This document shows, piece after piece, positions 16,587 to 24,833 of a stretch of 64,000 bases of DNA. Numbering within the stretch: position 1 is the stretch's first letter; each line of letters starts with the position of its first letter. The notes beneath the pieces were generated by a model. It did no database searches. It was not told where the DNA came from and was given only the letters and a program-made list of their open reading frames with translations. Where the stretch lies: assembly GCA_963762205.1 (NCBI GenBank), contig CAVXJZ010000004.1, positions 124,001 to 188,000 of the forward strand. Reading direction: 5' to 3'. A program made the position numbers and the translations under genes. Source of the DNA: VRUE01 sp963762205. GTDB lineage: Bacteria > Actinomycetota > Thermoleophilia > Solirubrobacterales > 70-9.

Positions 16587-18677
16587 GTGCCTTCTCACAA
16601 GGCCGCAGACCGGATTCGCAACGTCGCTCTGATCGGGCACCGCGGCAGCGGCAAGACGAGCCTGCACGAGGCGCTGCTCTTCGAGGCGGGCGCCGTCAAC
16701 CGACTGGGCACGGTGGGGGGTGGGTCGACCGTTTCCGACCACGCCGAGGACGAGCGTGAGCGGCAGATGTCGATCGACGTCTCCCTGGCGAGCTTCGAGC
16801 ACGACGGGCGCGAGATCAACCTGCTCGACACGCCGGGCGAGCCGAGCTTCGTCGCCGACGCGATCGCCTCGCTGCGGGTCGCCGACGCCGCGGTCGTCGT
16901 CGTCAATGGGGTGGGGGGCGTCGAGGTGGGCACCGAACGACTCTGGCGCCGCGCGGACGAGGAGGGCCTCGCCCGCCTGCTCTTCGTCAACATGCTCGAC
17001 CGCGAGCGGGCCGACTTCCTGGGCGCGCTCGACTCGCTGAAGGCAGCCTTCGGGCCGCACGTCGTTGCGACCGAGATCCCGATCGGCGCCGAGCAGGAGC
17101 TGCGGGGCGTCGTCGACCTGATCGACATGAGGGCGTTCCTCTACGAGGGAGGCGGGCGCGGCGGCGCCGTCGAGGCGGAGATCCCCGAAGAGCTGCGGGG
17201 TCAGGCCGAGGAGTACCGCGAGAAGCTGATGGACGAGGTGGCCGAGGTCTCCGACGAGCTGATGGAGCGCTACCTCGACGGCGAGGAGATCGCCCACGAG
17301 GAGACGGTCGAAGCGCTCAAGCGAGGCGTGACGGCGGGGCGGATCTTTCCCGTCACCTGCGGCTCGGCTACCCGCAACCTGGGCGCCGACCGGCTGCTGG
17401 AGGCGCTGGTCGAGGACCTGCCCTCTCCGGCGATGCGCGGCTCGATGAGCGGGCTGGGCGCCGGTGAGGAGGCGGTTCAGATCGAGCCGGAGGACGAGGA
17501 CGGGCTGGTCGCCTACGTCTTCAAGACGCTCGCCGATCCCTACGCCGGGCGCATCAACCTGTTCCGCGTCTGCCGCGGCACGATCCGCTCCGACTCCCAT
17601 GTGATCAACGCCGGTCGCCGCCAGAAGGAGCGAATCGGCCAGCTCGGCCGCATGCTCGGCAAGGGGCTCGAGCCCGTCTCGGAGCTCGGCGCCGGTGACA
17701 TCGGCGCGGTCGCCAAGCTCAAGGAGACGCGGGCGGGCGATGTCCTCTGCGAGCGCGAGGAGGCGGTCCACTTCGCTCCCCTCGACCTGCCGGCGCCGGT
17801 GATGGCCTTCGCCTACGAGACGAGGGCGAAGGGCGGAGAGGACAAGGCCGCCTCCGCCGTGCGGCGGCTGACCGAGGAGGATCCGACCCTCGACGTGCAC
17901 CGCGACCCGCAGACCGGCGAGCAGATCATCGCCGGCCTCACCCAGATCCACGTCGAGGTCACGGTCGGGCGGATGAGGAGCCGCTTCGGGGTCGAGATCG
18001 AGCTGCACCCGCCGCGCGTCCCCTACCGGGAGTCGATTCGCCGGCCTGCCGCGGCGCACGCCCGCTACAAGAAGCAGTCCGGGGGCCGCGGCCAGTTCGC
18101 CGACTGCAGGATCGAGATCGAGCCGGCCGAGGAGGGCGCCGGGCTCGACTTCGTCAACCGGATCAAGGGGGCGGCGATCCCGGGCAGCTTCATTCCCGCG
18201 GTCGAAAAGGGGGTGGTCGAGGCGATGCAGCAGGGCACCGTCGCGGGCTATCCGGTGAAGGACGTGCGGGTGCTGCTCGTCGACGGCAAGCACCACGACG
18301 TCGACTCCTCGGAGATGGCCTTCAAGATCGCCGGCTCGATGGCCTTTCGGCAGGCGATGGAGGAGGCCGACCCGGTCCTGCTCGAGCCGATCGTGCGGCT
18401 CACCGTCAGCTGTCCCGACGAGATCGTCGGCGACGTGATCGGCGACCTCAACTCGCGCCGCGGCCACCCGCTGGGGATGGAGCCGAAGGGCGCCTCGACC
18501 GAGGTCAGGGCCGAGGTGCCGATGGCGGAGGTGCTCGACTACGCCCCCGACCTGCGGGCGATCAGCCACGGCCGGGCCGACTTCGCGATGGAGTTCGAGC
18601 GCTACGACGAGGTCCCGCCGCAGCTGCAGCCGCGGCTGGTCGCCGAGGCCCAGGGCGTCGCCGAGGTGGGCGCCTAG
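16587..18677 (+). CDS. Elongation factor G-like translational GTPase
   Basis: A 696-residue EF-G paralogue with the full five-domain layout. G1 is GHRGSGKTS (17-25). G3 is DTPGE (81-85), where EF-G has DTPGH; the catalytic histidine is therefore replaced by glutamate. G4 is NMLD (135-138) instead of NKxD. Domain IV (YRESIRRPAAAHARYKKQSGG) and the C-terminal domain V are present. These substitutions resemble the actinobacterial EF-G-like group (FusA2-type) and suggest weak or altered GTP hydrolysis, possibly a non-translocating ribosome factor. The start is GTG 16587. This is not the canonical fusA of a str operon, as no rpsL, rpsG or tuf is adjacent. Confidence 0.88.
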   Translation: MPSHKAADRIRNVALIGHRGSGKTSLHEALLFEAGAVNRLGTVGGGSTVSDHAEDERERQMSIDVSLASFEHDGREINLLDTPGEPSFVADAIASLRVADAAVVVVNGVGGVEVGTERLWRRADEEGLARLLFVNMLDRERADFLGALDSLKAAFGPHVVATEIPIGAEQELRGVVDLIDMRAFLYEGGGRGGAVEAEIPEELRGQAEEYREKLMDEVAEVSDELMERYLDGEEIAHEETVEALKRGVTAGRIFPVTCGSATRNLGADRLLEALVEDLPSPAMRGSMSGLGAGEEAVQIEPEDEDGLVAYVFKTLADPYAGRINLFRVCRGTIRSDSHVINAGRRQKERIGQLGRMLGKGLEPVSELGAGDIGAVAKLKETRAGDVLCEREEAVHFAPLDLPAPVMAFAYETRAKGGEDKAASAVRRLTEEDPTLDVHRDPQTGEQIIAGLTQIHVEVTVGRMRSRFGVEIELHPPRVPYRESIRRPAAAHARYKKQSGGRGQFADCRIEIEPAEEGAGLDFVNRIKGAAIPGSFIPAVEKGVVEAMQQGTVAGYPVKDVRVLLVDGKHHDVDSSEMAFKIAGSMAFRQAMEEADPVLLEPIVRLTVSCPDEIVGDVIGDLNSRRGHPLGMEPKGASTEVRAEVPMAEVLDYAPDLRAISHGRADFAMEFERYDEVPPQLQPRLVAEAQGVAEVGA

Positions 18678-18701
18678 CGGAGCCGTTGCTACGTTGGCCG
18701 G

Positions 18702-19079
18702 GTGAGCCCGGACGAGAGTTGGCAGCTGCGCCTCGAGGACGCGGTGGAGCGCTTCAACGGGGGCGATTCGCCGCGGACCGTGCGCGGCCTGACCCGGACC
18801 CTGGGCAGCCCGCGGGTGTCGGTCGGCGCCGCCGCCGGCTCCCCGGACGAGGTGCGTATCACCGTCGCCTGGGAGCTCTCCTGGTACCAGTGGGGGGTCG
18901 ACGTCGGCGACCCCTCGCGCCCGGTCTTCGAGATCGGGCGGGGCGGGGACCCCGGCGAGCTGGACGGCTCGGCGCGGGTCTGGAACGGTGGTGCCGGGGA
19001 GGGCGGGCAGCTCTTCCTGGGCGACGAGGAGCCGCGGCCGCCCCGTCGCCGCGGGCGCCTGCGTCGAGTGCTGTCGTGA
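18702..19079 (+). CDS. Conserved hypothetical protein, 125 residues
   Basis: I do not recognise a family. The GTG start at 18702 is preceded by TACGTT six bases upstream. The protein begins SPDESWQLRLEDAVERFNGG, has a central WELSWYQWGVDVGD segment rich in aromatic residues, and ends in a basic, proline-arginine tail. No signal peptide or membrane helix is seen. It overlaps the next gene by four bases (GTGA), so it is probably cotranslated with the RNase H-like protein and may share a role in nucleic-acid handling. Confidence 0.7.
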   Translation: MSPDESWQLRLEDAVERFNGGDSPRTVRGLTRTLGSPRVSVGAAAGSPDEVRITVAWELSWYQWGVDVGDPSRPVFEIGRGGDPGELDGSARVWNGGAGEGGQLFLGDEEPRPPRRRGRLRRVLS

Positions 19080-19477
19080 AGGTCGTCGTCAACGTCGACG
19101 GCGGCGCCCGCGGCAATCCCGGCCCGGCGGCGATCGCGGCCGTCGTCCAGAACGAGGACGGCGCGGTCCTCGAGGAGAGCGCCGAGCGGATCGGCGCCGC
19201 CACCAACAACGTCGCCGAGTACCGGGCCCTGCTGCTCGGCATCGAGCGGGCCGCCGCGATCGGCGCCGCCGAGCTCGACCTGGTCGGCGACTCGGAGCTG
19301 ATCGTGCGCCAGGTCAAGGGCGAGTACAAGGTCAAGGACGCGACGCTGCGCGAGTTGCACGCCGAGGTGAAGCGGGCGCTGCGGCCGTTCGCGAGCTGGT
19401 CCATTCGCCACGTGCGCCGCGAGCGCAACGGCGAGGCCGACCGCCTCGTCAACGAGGCCCTCGATGGCCCCGCCTGA
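19076..19477 (+). CDS. RNase H-like (RNase HI family) protein
   Basis: A 133-residue RNase H-fold protein of the short actinobacterial and archaeal RNase HI type. The four catalytic acidic residues of the family can be placed: Asp8 in VDGGARGNPGPA, Glu48 in NNVAEYRAL, Asp72 in GDSELIVRQ and Asp122 in EADRLVN. It should cleave RNA in RNA-DNA hybrids. The GTG start overlaps the previous stop as GTGA. Its own end overlaps the next gene by 14 bases, so the three genes form a tight operon. Confidence 0.88.
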   Translation: MKVVVNVDGGARGNPGPAAIAAVVQNEDGAVLEESAERIGAATNNVAEYRALLLGIERAAAIGAAELDLVGDSELIVRQVKGEYKVKDATLRELHAEVKRALRPFASWSIRHVRRERNGEADRLVNEALDGPA

Positions 19478-19967
19478 GCCGCCGATCGACCCGGGCGTCG
19501 ACATCGGCCACGTCCATCTCAAGGTCGCCGATATCGACCGCTCGCTCGAGTTCTACTGCGGGGTGCTGGGCTTCGAGCTGCAGCAGCGCCTCGGCACGGA
19601 GGCGGCGTTCGTCTCGGCCGGCGGCTACCACCACCACATCGGCCTCAACACCTGGCAGTCGAAGGGGGCCTCGCCACCGCCGCCCGGCACGACCGGGCTC
19701 TTCCATCTGGCGATTCGCTACCCGTCCCGGCGGTCCCTCGCCGACGCCCTGCGCCGCCTCTCGGAGGCCGGCATCCCCCTCAGCGGCGCCTCCGACCACG
19801 GAGTCAGCGAGGCGCTCTACCTCGACGATCCGGACGGCAACGGCGTCGAGCTCTCCTGGGACCGCCCCCGCGAGAGCTGGCCCCGCCCGCCGGGCGGGGA
19901 GGAGGGGGTCTCGATGTCGACCCTCCCCCTCGACCTTCCCGGCCTGCTCGCCGAACTCGACGCGTAG
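19464..19967 (+). CDS. VOC (glyoxalase/bleomycin resistance) superfamily protein
   Basis: A 167-residue vicinal-oxygen-chelate protein related to catechol 2,3-dioxygenase C-terminal-type proteins. The beta-alpha-beta-beta-beta pattern is visible: IGHVHLKVADIDRSLEFYCGVLGFEL, then a GGYHHHIGLNTWQ strand carrying histidine ligands, FHLAIRYPSRRSL, and the second-module end YLDDPDGNGVELSWDRP. Metal ligands are therefore plausible (His in HVHLK, His in FHLAI, Glu in VELSW). The substrate is unknown. It starts inside the end of the RNase H-like gene. Confidence 0.85.
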   Translation: MAPPEPPIDPGVDIGHVHLKVADIDRSLEFYCGVLGFELQQRLGTEAAFVSAGGYHHHIGLNTWQSKGASPPPPGTTGLFHLAIRYPSRRSLADALRRLSEAGIPLSGASDHGVSEALYLDDPDGNGVELSWDRPRESWPRPPGGEEGVSMSTLPLDLPGLLAELDA

Positions 19968-20177
19968 TCGGCTGCTGCCGGGCTCAGGGATCGCCGGCGC
20001 GGCGCCGGTTCGCACGCGCTCCCGCGTCGTCCTGCCGCCGCCCGACGCCTCGCCCTGGCGAGTTTCCGACCCATGCGGTCGGAAAGTCGCCATCCGCTGG
20101 CTGCCGCTCGGGCTTGATCGCGTCCGGCGCAGCGGAGAGGATCGCGGCTCACTCTGTCCGCATCGAAAGGGAGACCC

Positions 20178-21344
20178 TTGCTCCACACCCGCCTCGTCGC
20201 GTTGTTCGGCCTCTTCGCACTTTCCCTCGTCGCGGTCGGCTGCGGGGGCTCGGACTCCGACACCGCCGATGGCTCCAGTGGCTTCCGGGTCGGGCTCGAG
20301 GCGCCGCTCTCCGGCGACGAATCGGTGCTCGGCAAGGGCATGCTGCGGGGGGCTCAGCTCGCCGCCGCCCGTCTGAATGAGAGCGGCGGCATCGAAGGAA
20401 GGGAAGTCGAGGTCGTGCCGATCGACGACGCCGCCGATCCCGAAACCGGCGTCGAAGCGGCGGAAGAGGCGATCGACGCGGGCCTCGACGGCGTCGTCGG
20501 CCCCTGGAACTCCGGCGTCGGAATCGAGACCCTGCCGCTCTACATCGACGCCGGCCTGGTCCCGATCAGGCTGACGTCCGACACCTCGACCAACGGGCTC
20601 GGCTACACGCTGCAGCCGATGACCTACCAGATCGCCCCGGTCGCGGCGGAAGCGCTGAGTGACTGGCTCGGCGCCAAGAGCGTCGCGATCGCCTACGACC
20701 CGACCCAGAACTACACGGTCACGGTCTCCAGGTCGCTGAAGGAAGAGCTGGAAGCGGCCGGGGTCGAGATCGCCGCCTACGAGAAGGTCAAGCCCGGCGA
20801 GCAGGACTACACCGACCTCGTCGATTCCCTGGCGGCGAAGGGGCCGGATGCGATCTACGCGGCCGTCTACTACCCCGAGGGGGGGCTGATCGCGAAGGAG
20901 ATGCTCGACGGCGGGGTGGAGGCGCAGTGCGTCGCCGACTACGCCTCCTACGACAAGGGCTTCGTGCAGACGGCCGGCGTCGCCGCCGCCCGCGCCTGTC
21001 CCGTGGTCGGCGTCCCCGCGCCCGAGGACTTCTCCGGCGCCGGGGCCTACGTCTCCGAATACCGCGAGCGCTTCGACGAAGCGCCGGGCACCTGGAGCCC
21101 CTACACCTACGACTCGCTCAACCTGCTCGCCGACGGGATCGAGGAAGCCGGCGGAACCGAGGCCGCGGGGATCGAAGCGGCGCTCGACGACGTGGACGGC
21201 TGGAAGGGGTGGACCGGCTCGGTGACGATCGACCCGAAGAACGGCAACCGCGACCCGGCCACCGTCGTGATCGCCGACACCGACGAGAACGGCGACCTCC
21301 GCGTCGACGGGTCCTGGGCAAAGGCGGTCGGCGCGCCGTACTGA
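20178..21344 (+). CDS. Lipoprotein solute-binding protein of the branched-chain amino-acid type
   Basis: A 388-residue periplasmic-binding-fold lipoprotein (Peripla_BP_6/LivJ-like). The TTG start has an AAGGGAG ribosome site. The signal peptide ends in a lipobox (LVAVGCGG) with the lipidated Cys22. The mature part begins FRVGLEAPLSGDESVLG and contains RGAQLAAARLNESGGI and VGPWNSG, typical of the family. It would capture an amino acid, amide or similar ligand outside the membrane. No ABC permease or ATPase genes are next to it, so it is an orphan or serves as a receptor component. Confidence 0.88.
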   Translation: MLHTRLVALFGLFALSLVAVGCGGSDSDTADGSSGFRVGLEAPLSGDESVLGKGMLRGAQLAAARLNESGGIEGREVEVVPIDDAADPETGVEAAEEAIDAGLDGVVGPWNSGVGIETLPLYIDAGLVPIRLTSDTSTNGLGYTLQPMTYQIAPVAAEALSDWLGAKSVAIAYDPTQNYTVTVSRSLKEELEAAGVEIAAYEKVKPGEQDYTDLVDSLAAKGPDAIYAAVYYPEGGLIAKEMLDGGVEAQCVADYASYDKGFVQTAGVAAARACPVVGVPAPEDFSGAGAYVSEYRERFDEAPGTWSPYTYDSLNLLADGIEEAGGTEAAGIEAALDDVDGWKGWTGSVTIDPKNGNRDPATVVIADTDENGDLRVDGSWAKAVGAPY

Positions 21345-21364
21345 GCTCCTATCACGCAGGCGAC

Positions 21365-21697
21365 ATGGAGGCGCTGACCGAGCTGTTCGACGAGGGCGCC
21401 TCCTGGCACACCTCAGGGCGCAGCCCGATCGCGGGCGACCACGTCGGTCGAGAGGCGGCCTGCGCCCAGTTCGGGCGCTACGGGGGCGACACGGGAGGCA
21501 CGTTCCAGGCCGAGCCGAGCTCCCTGCACGAATCCGACGACGGCCGCGTCGTCGGGGTCCACCACAACAGCGCCCAGCGGTACGGCGAGACCCTCGACAT
21601 CGACGCCTGCATCGTCTTCGAGGTCAAAGACGGCCGCCTCGTGGACGGCCGCGGGTACTTCTACGACCTCCACGCCTGGGACGAGTTCTGGTCGTAG
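21365..21697 (+). CDS. SnoaL/NTF2-like fold protein
   Basis: A small NTF2-like protein: GDMEALTELFDEGASWHTSGRSPIAG is the usual first helix-strand of SnoaL-like domains, followed by GREAACAQFGRYGG and DIDACIVFEVKDGRLVDGRGYF. The ATG at 21365 gives 110 residues and cuts off part of helix 1. An in-frame CTG at 21341 overlaps the preceding TGA (CTGA) and would restore SSYHAGD. The fold serves many small-molecule functions, and the substrate cannot be named. Even with the CTG the N-terminus is shorter than most homologues, so truncation is possible. Confidence 0.65.
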   Translation: MEALTELFDEGASWHTSGRSPIAGDHVGREAACAQFGRYGGDTGGTFQAEPSSLHESDDGRVVGVHHNSAQRYGETLDIDACIVFEVKDGRLVDGRGYFYDLHAWDEFWS

Positions 21698-21736
21698 CCC
21701 CGCCGGGCCGGACCGACAGCTGGAGCCCCGCACCGC

Positions 21737-21762
21737 GCGGCTGTAGCTCAGCCGGCTGGAGG
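21737..21762 (+). repeat. Orphan 5' fragment of a tRNA-Gly gene
   Basis: GCGGCTGTAGCTCAG here is identical to the 5' end of the tRNA-Gly at 24657, followed by a similar D-loop (CCGGCTGGAG). The similarity also extends about 15 bases upstream of the tRNA start. The rest of the tRNA is missing. It appears to be the left half of a duplicated or split tRNA locus. Confidence 0.6.
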
Positions 21763-21923
21763 CAGCCGACAACGTGCCGCCCACGCGGCTTCAGTACAAC
21801 GGCACGTTTCGCCAGGGCAGGTTCCGCGACTTCGCCTCCTACGTCGAGGGGTGGACATACGGAACCTGAGACGACAGACGGCCTTATACGGCTTTCCAAT
21901 CCCTGAATGTAATTGCAGGAGCC

Positions 21924-22523
21924 TCAGCCGACCGGACCCGTCGCGCAGCGGTACGGGATGCTGGCGGCCGTCCCGTAACTCGAGATGTTGATGTTTCCGT
22001 TGATGCCGAGGACCATGAAAAAAGGACTGTCGACGTAGAAGTTGGACGTGTACTCGCCCTGACTACCCCCGAGGTCGATGACCGCGTCGAGCGCGACCAA
22101 CTGGGCAGGTGTGGCGATGTAACGGCCCTCGATTCCGCAGTTGTGCATCGCTTCGAACACATTGAGGGCGGCTGGTCGTCTCGCCGTCTCGAAGCAGGTG
22201 CCCGCGGCGAGCACGGTCCCGCTCGGGCAGCCGACATCGAGCCCATCGACCTTGTCTGCGTTGGTCGCGTTTTGCGAGTTGACCGCGCTGTTCGCCGTGG
22301 TGGCTGCGTTTGCGGTCTGCGCTCGGTTGACGCTCAGGCGCGGTGCCCGCTTGGTGATCAGCCTGTTGGCCTGGCGCCTGGCGAGCTTCCGGATCAGTCG
22401 CTTTTCCCCCCTGCTCAGCGACGTTGTCGCCACCTGCGCCACCGCCGGAACCACCACCGCGGCGACCAGGGCCAGGATCGAGATGGCGAGCGCCGCGTTT
22501 GCGGGCTTGAGATGACGAGACAT
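21924..22523 (-). CDS. Secreted/anchored protein with Asn-Ala-rich stalk
   Basis: A 199-residue protein with an N-terminal hydrophobic segment (about residues 10-30), a basic stretch, then a low-complexity stalk of NAATTANSAVNSQNA type, and a C-terminal domain with four cysteines. The C-terminal CFETARRPAALNVFEAMHNC and GRYIATPAQLVAL resemble the C-type-lectin-like or tail-fibre style modules in actinobacterial surface proteins. A strong ribosome site (GGAGGGAGGA) precedes the ATG. It is divergent from an LPKNSVG-family gene and shares its layout of hydrophobic anchor, stalk and C-terminal module, but not its sequence. Confidence 0.7.
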   Translation of the reverse strand: MSRHLKPANAALAISILALVAAVVVPAVAQVATTSLSRGEKRLIRKLARRQANRLITKRAPRLSVNRAQTANAATTANSAVNSQNATNADKVDGLDVGCPSGTVLAAGTCFETARRPAALNVFEAMHNCGIEGRYIATPAQLVALDAVIDLGGSQGEYTSNFYVDSPFFMVLGINGNINISSYGTAASIPYRCATGPVG

Positions 22524-22631
22524 ACGGAGTCCTCCCTCCGTGGCGGCGCCCCCGGACCCTCAAGCCGGTGGGCTCCCCGCCACTTGGCTTGTGACATCCG
22601 ATGCTACCGCGGCCCAGAGGGCCTCGGTCCC

Positions 22632-22660
22632 GGGTTGCGAGGCCGAAAGCCAACGAACCC
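22632..22660 (+). promoter_or_regulatory. Conserved structured leader (copy 1) of LPKNSVG-family genes
   Basis: An outer stem GGGTT (22632-22636) with AACCC (22656-22660) encloses an inner stem GGC-CGAAA-GCC (22641-22651). The same layout precedes two other paralogues (33607 and 50190), with a compensating GTT/AAC to GTC/GAC change. It ends just before the ribosome site AGGGGGAC. Confidence 0.45.
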
Positions 22661-22673
22661 CCAGGGGGACCAG

Positions 22674-23387
22674 ATGAGAGAGCGCATCCACGGCAGGCTG
22701 ACCTACGCGAACGTGATGTCAACGATCGCGGTGTTCTTGGTCGTGAGCGGCGGAGCCGCCTACGCCCGATCCCACCTTCCGAAGAACAGCGTCGGCTCCA
22801 AGCAGATCAGGAAGAACGCGGTGAGGACCGGCGACATCGCCCGCAACGCGATCAGGGTGGGGAAAATCGACCGCGAAGCGGTCAAGGCCGGCAAGCTGGC
22901 GAAGAATGCCGTGCCCACCAACCGGATCAGGAACAACGCCGTGACGGGGGCCAAGGTCGAGGAGTCCACGCTCGGCACTGTGCCCACGGCGAATGCCGCG
23001 AACATCGCCAACTCCCTCGCCCCTTCTGAGGGCTGGCATGTGGTGGGGGCACCGGGCGAACCCCCCTTCCTCAACGGCTGGAAAAACGAAGGGAGTCTCG
23101 GTGAGACTGCCGCCTTCTACAAAGACCACGAGGGCATCGTTCACCTAAGGGGCCTTGTTGGGGGCGCGGGACTCCCGCTGGTTTTCCAGCTGCCACCCGG
23201 CTATCGCCCGGCGAGCGGCTTTTCCAAACACTTTGCGGTGGCCTGCCCTACTGGCTGCCTGACCGCTGCAACGTCCACGGAGATCTTTGGGCTGGTCGCG
23301 ATCCCGGAATTTGATGGTGCCGTGGTGTTGAATCAGGGAGGGATTGTGGCCGGCTTCGACGGGATCGCCTTCCGCGCCGAATCCTGA
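22674..23387 (+). CDS. LPKNSVG-family anchored surface protein (copy 1)
   Basis: A 237-residue protein of a family expanded in this window. It has a short cytoplasmic start (MRERIHGRLTYANV), one transmembrane or signal helix (STIAVFLVVSGGAAYA), and a basic repeat region of about 80 residues built on K/R-N-A-V/I units (LPKNSVGSKQIRKNAV, then IARNAI, AGKLAKNAV and so on). A C-terminal domain contains WHVVGAPGEPPF and FYKDHEGIVHLRG, ending LPPGYRPASG. I know of no defined function. The layout suggests an exported anchor-stalk-head protein. The start is set by AGGGGGAC ahead of ATG 22674. Confidence 0.8.
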   Translation: MRERIHGRLTYANVMSTIAVFLVVSGGAAYARSHLPKNSVGSKQIRKNAVRTGDIARNAIRVGKIDREAVKAGKLAKNAVPTNRIRNNAVTGAKVEESTLGTVPTANAANIANSLAPSEGWHVVGAPGEPPFLNGWKNEGSLGETAAFYKDHEGIVHLRGLVGGAGLPLVFQLPPGYRPASGFSKHFAVACPTGCLTAATSTEIFGLVAIPEFDGAVVLNQGGIVAGFDGIAFRAES

Positions 23388-23465
23388 GCATCGGCACCGA
23401 AACCCGAGAGGGGGTCCAGAGCGCTCCCACGAGAACGTGTCGGCTTAGGTCGATGACGACCTCGC

Positions 23466-24401
23466 CTAACGGCGTTCGAGCGAGTCGATTTGTCTTGCGC
23501 CCGACAGCGTGCCGGTCGCCTGAGCGCGGATGATCGCGTCGAGTTGGGTGCCGAACAGAAACACGATCGTCGAGGTATAGAGATATGCCATTACGACGAT
23601 CACCGCGGCCAGGCTTCCGAACACCGACTCATACGAGGCGATTGAGGTCAGATAGAGATAGAACGCAACGGAAACGACCGCCCATGAGGCGATCACGATC
23701 CCTGCGCCGAGACTGACCCACCGCAGTGGCTGGGGTCTCGCCGGGGCGTGCCGGAGTAGCAGGCCAACAGCGAGCAAGAGAAAGGCGGCGGCCAACGCCC
23801 AGCGCGCGATAAACGCGAAAACCTCCCAGGCGGCACCCGGAAGCGGCACCGAGAAGAACGGCGCGAGCTGCAGGCACACCGTGGCCAGGATGAAGCAGCC
23901 TCCCACAGCGATTGCAAGCGCGAATGAGACCAAGTACCGCCTCGCAAACGGTTGTTCAGACGGTGCTCCATAGATTCGATCCAGCACACCCATCACCGCG
24001 CGCACGGCACCCGACGCCTGCCACAGCGCCAGTCCTCCGCCGAGCGTTGCCCACAGTAGTTGCTCCCCGCCAAAAGCCTTGTTGACGGCGTCTGAGATCA
24101 CCGAGAACAGGTCGGGCGAGACATTCGCCTGGACCTGGGGCGCGATGTGGTCTCGCCAGACACCGTCCAGATTAAGGAGTCCAGCGACGGCGATCACGAA
24201 CAGGAGGAACGGAATGATCGCGGTGAGGACCTGAAACGAGATCGCGCTTGCGTACGTCAGAAGGTCGTACTTCCTAAAGCCGTCGAGCAACGCTCGGCTG
24301 AGCTCGCGCGCCCGTGGCCCGAGCTGCATGCGGCCGCCGAGCACTCGAGCAGCGGCACTGGCTGGCGGCTGCGCTGAAGCGACCCTCCGCGACTTCGCCA
24401 T
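23466..24401 (-). CDS. YihY/BrkB-family inner-membrane protein
   Basis: A 311-residue polytopic membrane protein of the YihY/virulence factor BrkB family. About six hydrophobic helices are visible: near YDLLTYASAISFQVLTAIIPFLLFVI, ATLGGGLALWQAS, YLVSFALAIAVGGCFI, WALAAAFLLLAVGLL, GAGIVIASWAVVSVAFYLYL and LAAVIVVMAYLYTSTIVFLFG. The family's substrate is unsettled (an early RNase BN label was wrong). It is convergent with the LPKNSVG-family gene and precedes the tRNA-Gly locus. The 255 bases between it and the tRNA contain no clear gene. Confidence 0.85.
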   Translation of the reverse strand: MAKSRRVASAQPPASAAARVLGGRMQLGPRARELSRALLDGFRKYDLLTYASAISFQVLTAIIPFLLFVIAVAGLLNLDGVWRDHIAPQVQANVSPDLFSVISDAVNKAFGGEQLLWATLGGGLALWQASGAVRAVMGVLDRIYGAPSEQPFARRYLVSFALAIAVGGCFILATVCLQLAPFFSVPLPGAAWEVFAFIARWALAAAFLLLAVGLLLRHAPARPQPLRWVSLGAGIVIASWAVVSVAFYLYLTSIASYESVFGSLAAVIVVMAYLYTSTIVFLFGTQLDAIIRAQATGTLSGARQIDSLERR

Positions 24402-24639
24402 CCCTCAACGCTACTCCGGCGCGCGTCGGCGGGATCCAGGGGGCGGCGCTGACGGAGCGCGTTGCCGGACACGTTCTTCAACGGCTCGAGGGACGGGCGC
24501 TGCGGTTATCGGGGGCCCGAGGCTTATGGCCGCCTCGGCTAGTTCGCGCCCGTGCCCAATGGGCAGGAAAACGGCCCTGCCGGGTCCGGCGGGAGGTCGA
24601 CCTCTCAAGTGCCCGACGCAGGAAGTCACCGCGCCAAGC

Positions 24640-24645
24640 TAGAAT
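24640..24645 (+). promoter_or_regulatory. Candidate -10 box of tRNA-Gly
   Basis: TAGAAT lies 11 bases before the first base of the mature tRNA, a usual distance for a tRNA promoter. Confidence 0.45.
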
Positions 24646-24656
24646 CCCGCCGTCAC

Positions 24657-24730
24657 GCGGCTGTAGCTCAGCTGGCTAGAGCGTCTGCTTGCCATGCAGA
24701 AGGTCGAGGGTTCGAATCCCTTCAGCCGCT
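24657..24730 (+). tRNA. tRNA-Gly(GCC)
   Basis: A complete 74-base cloverleaf. The acceptor stem is GCGGCTG/CAGCCGC, the D stem GCTC/GAGC, and the anticodon stem TCTGC/GCAGA with loop TTGCCAT (anticodon GCC). The variable loop is AGGTC and the T arm is GAGGG-TTCGAAT-CCCTT, with a discriminator T. CCA is not encoded. No intrinsic terminator follows, whereas copies of the 3' end at 37851 and 38986 are followed by one. The native downstream flank therefore seems to have been displaced by insertions at the tRNA 3' end. Confidence 0.95.
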
Positions 24731-24821
24731 TTCGCTTCGAATTCCCTGCACTTCGACAGGTCTAAAAAATTGGTCTGGGTGATGGGGCTCGACTGTCCAT
24801 GGCCGAGGCCGCCGTCACCGG

Positions 24822-24827
24822 TAGGAT
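24822..24827 (+). promoter_or_regulatory. Candidate -10 box of the SRPBCC gene
   Basis: TAGGAT ends six bases before the GTG at 24834. There is no ribosome site, which is consistent with a leaderless message. Confidence 0.4.
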
Positions 24828-24833
24828 CGGCGC

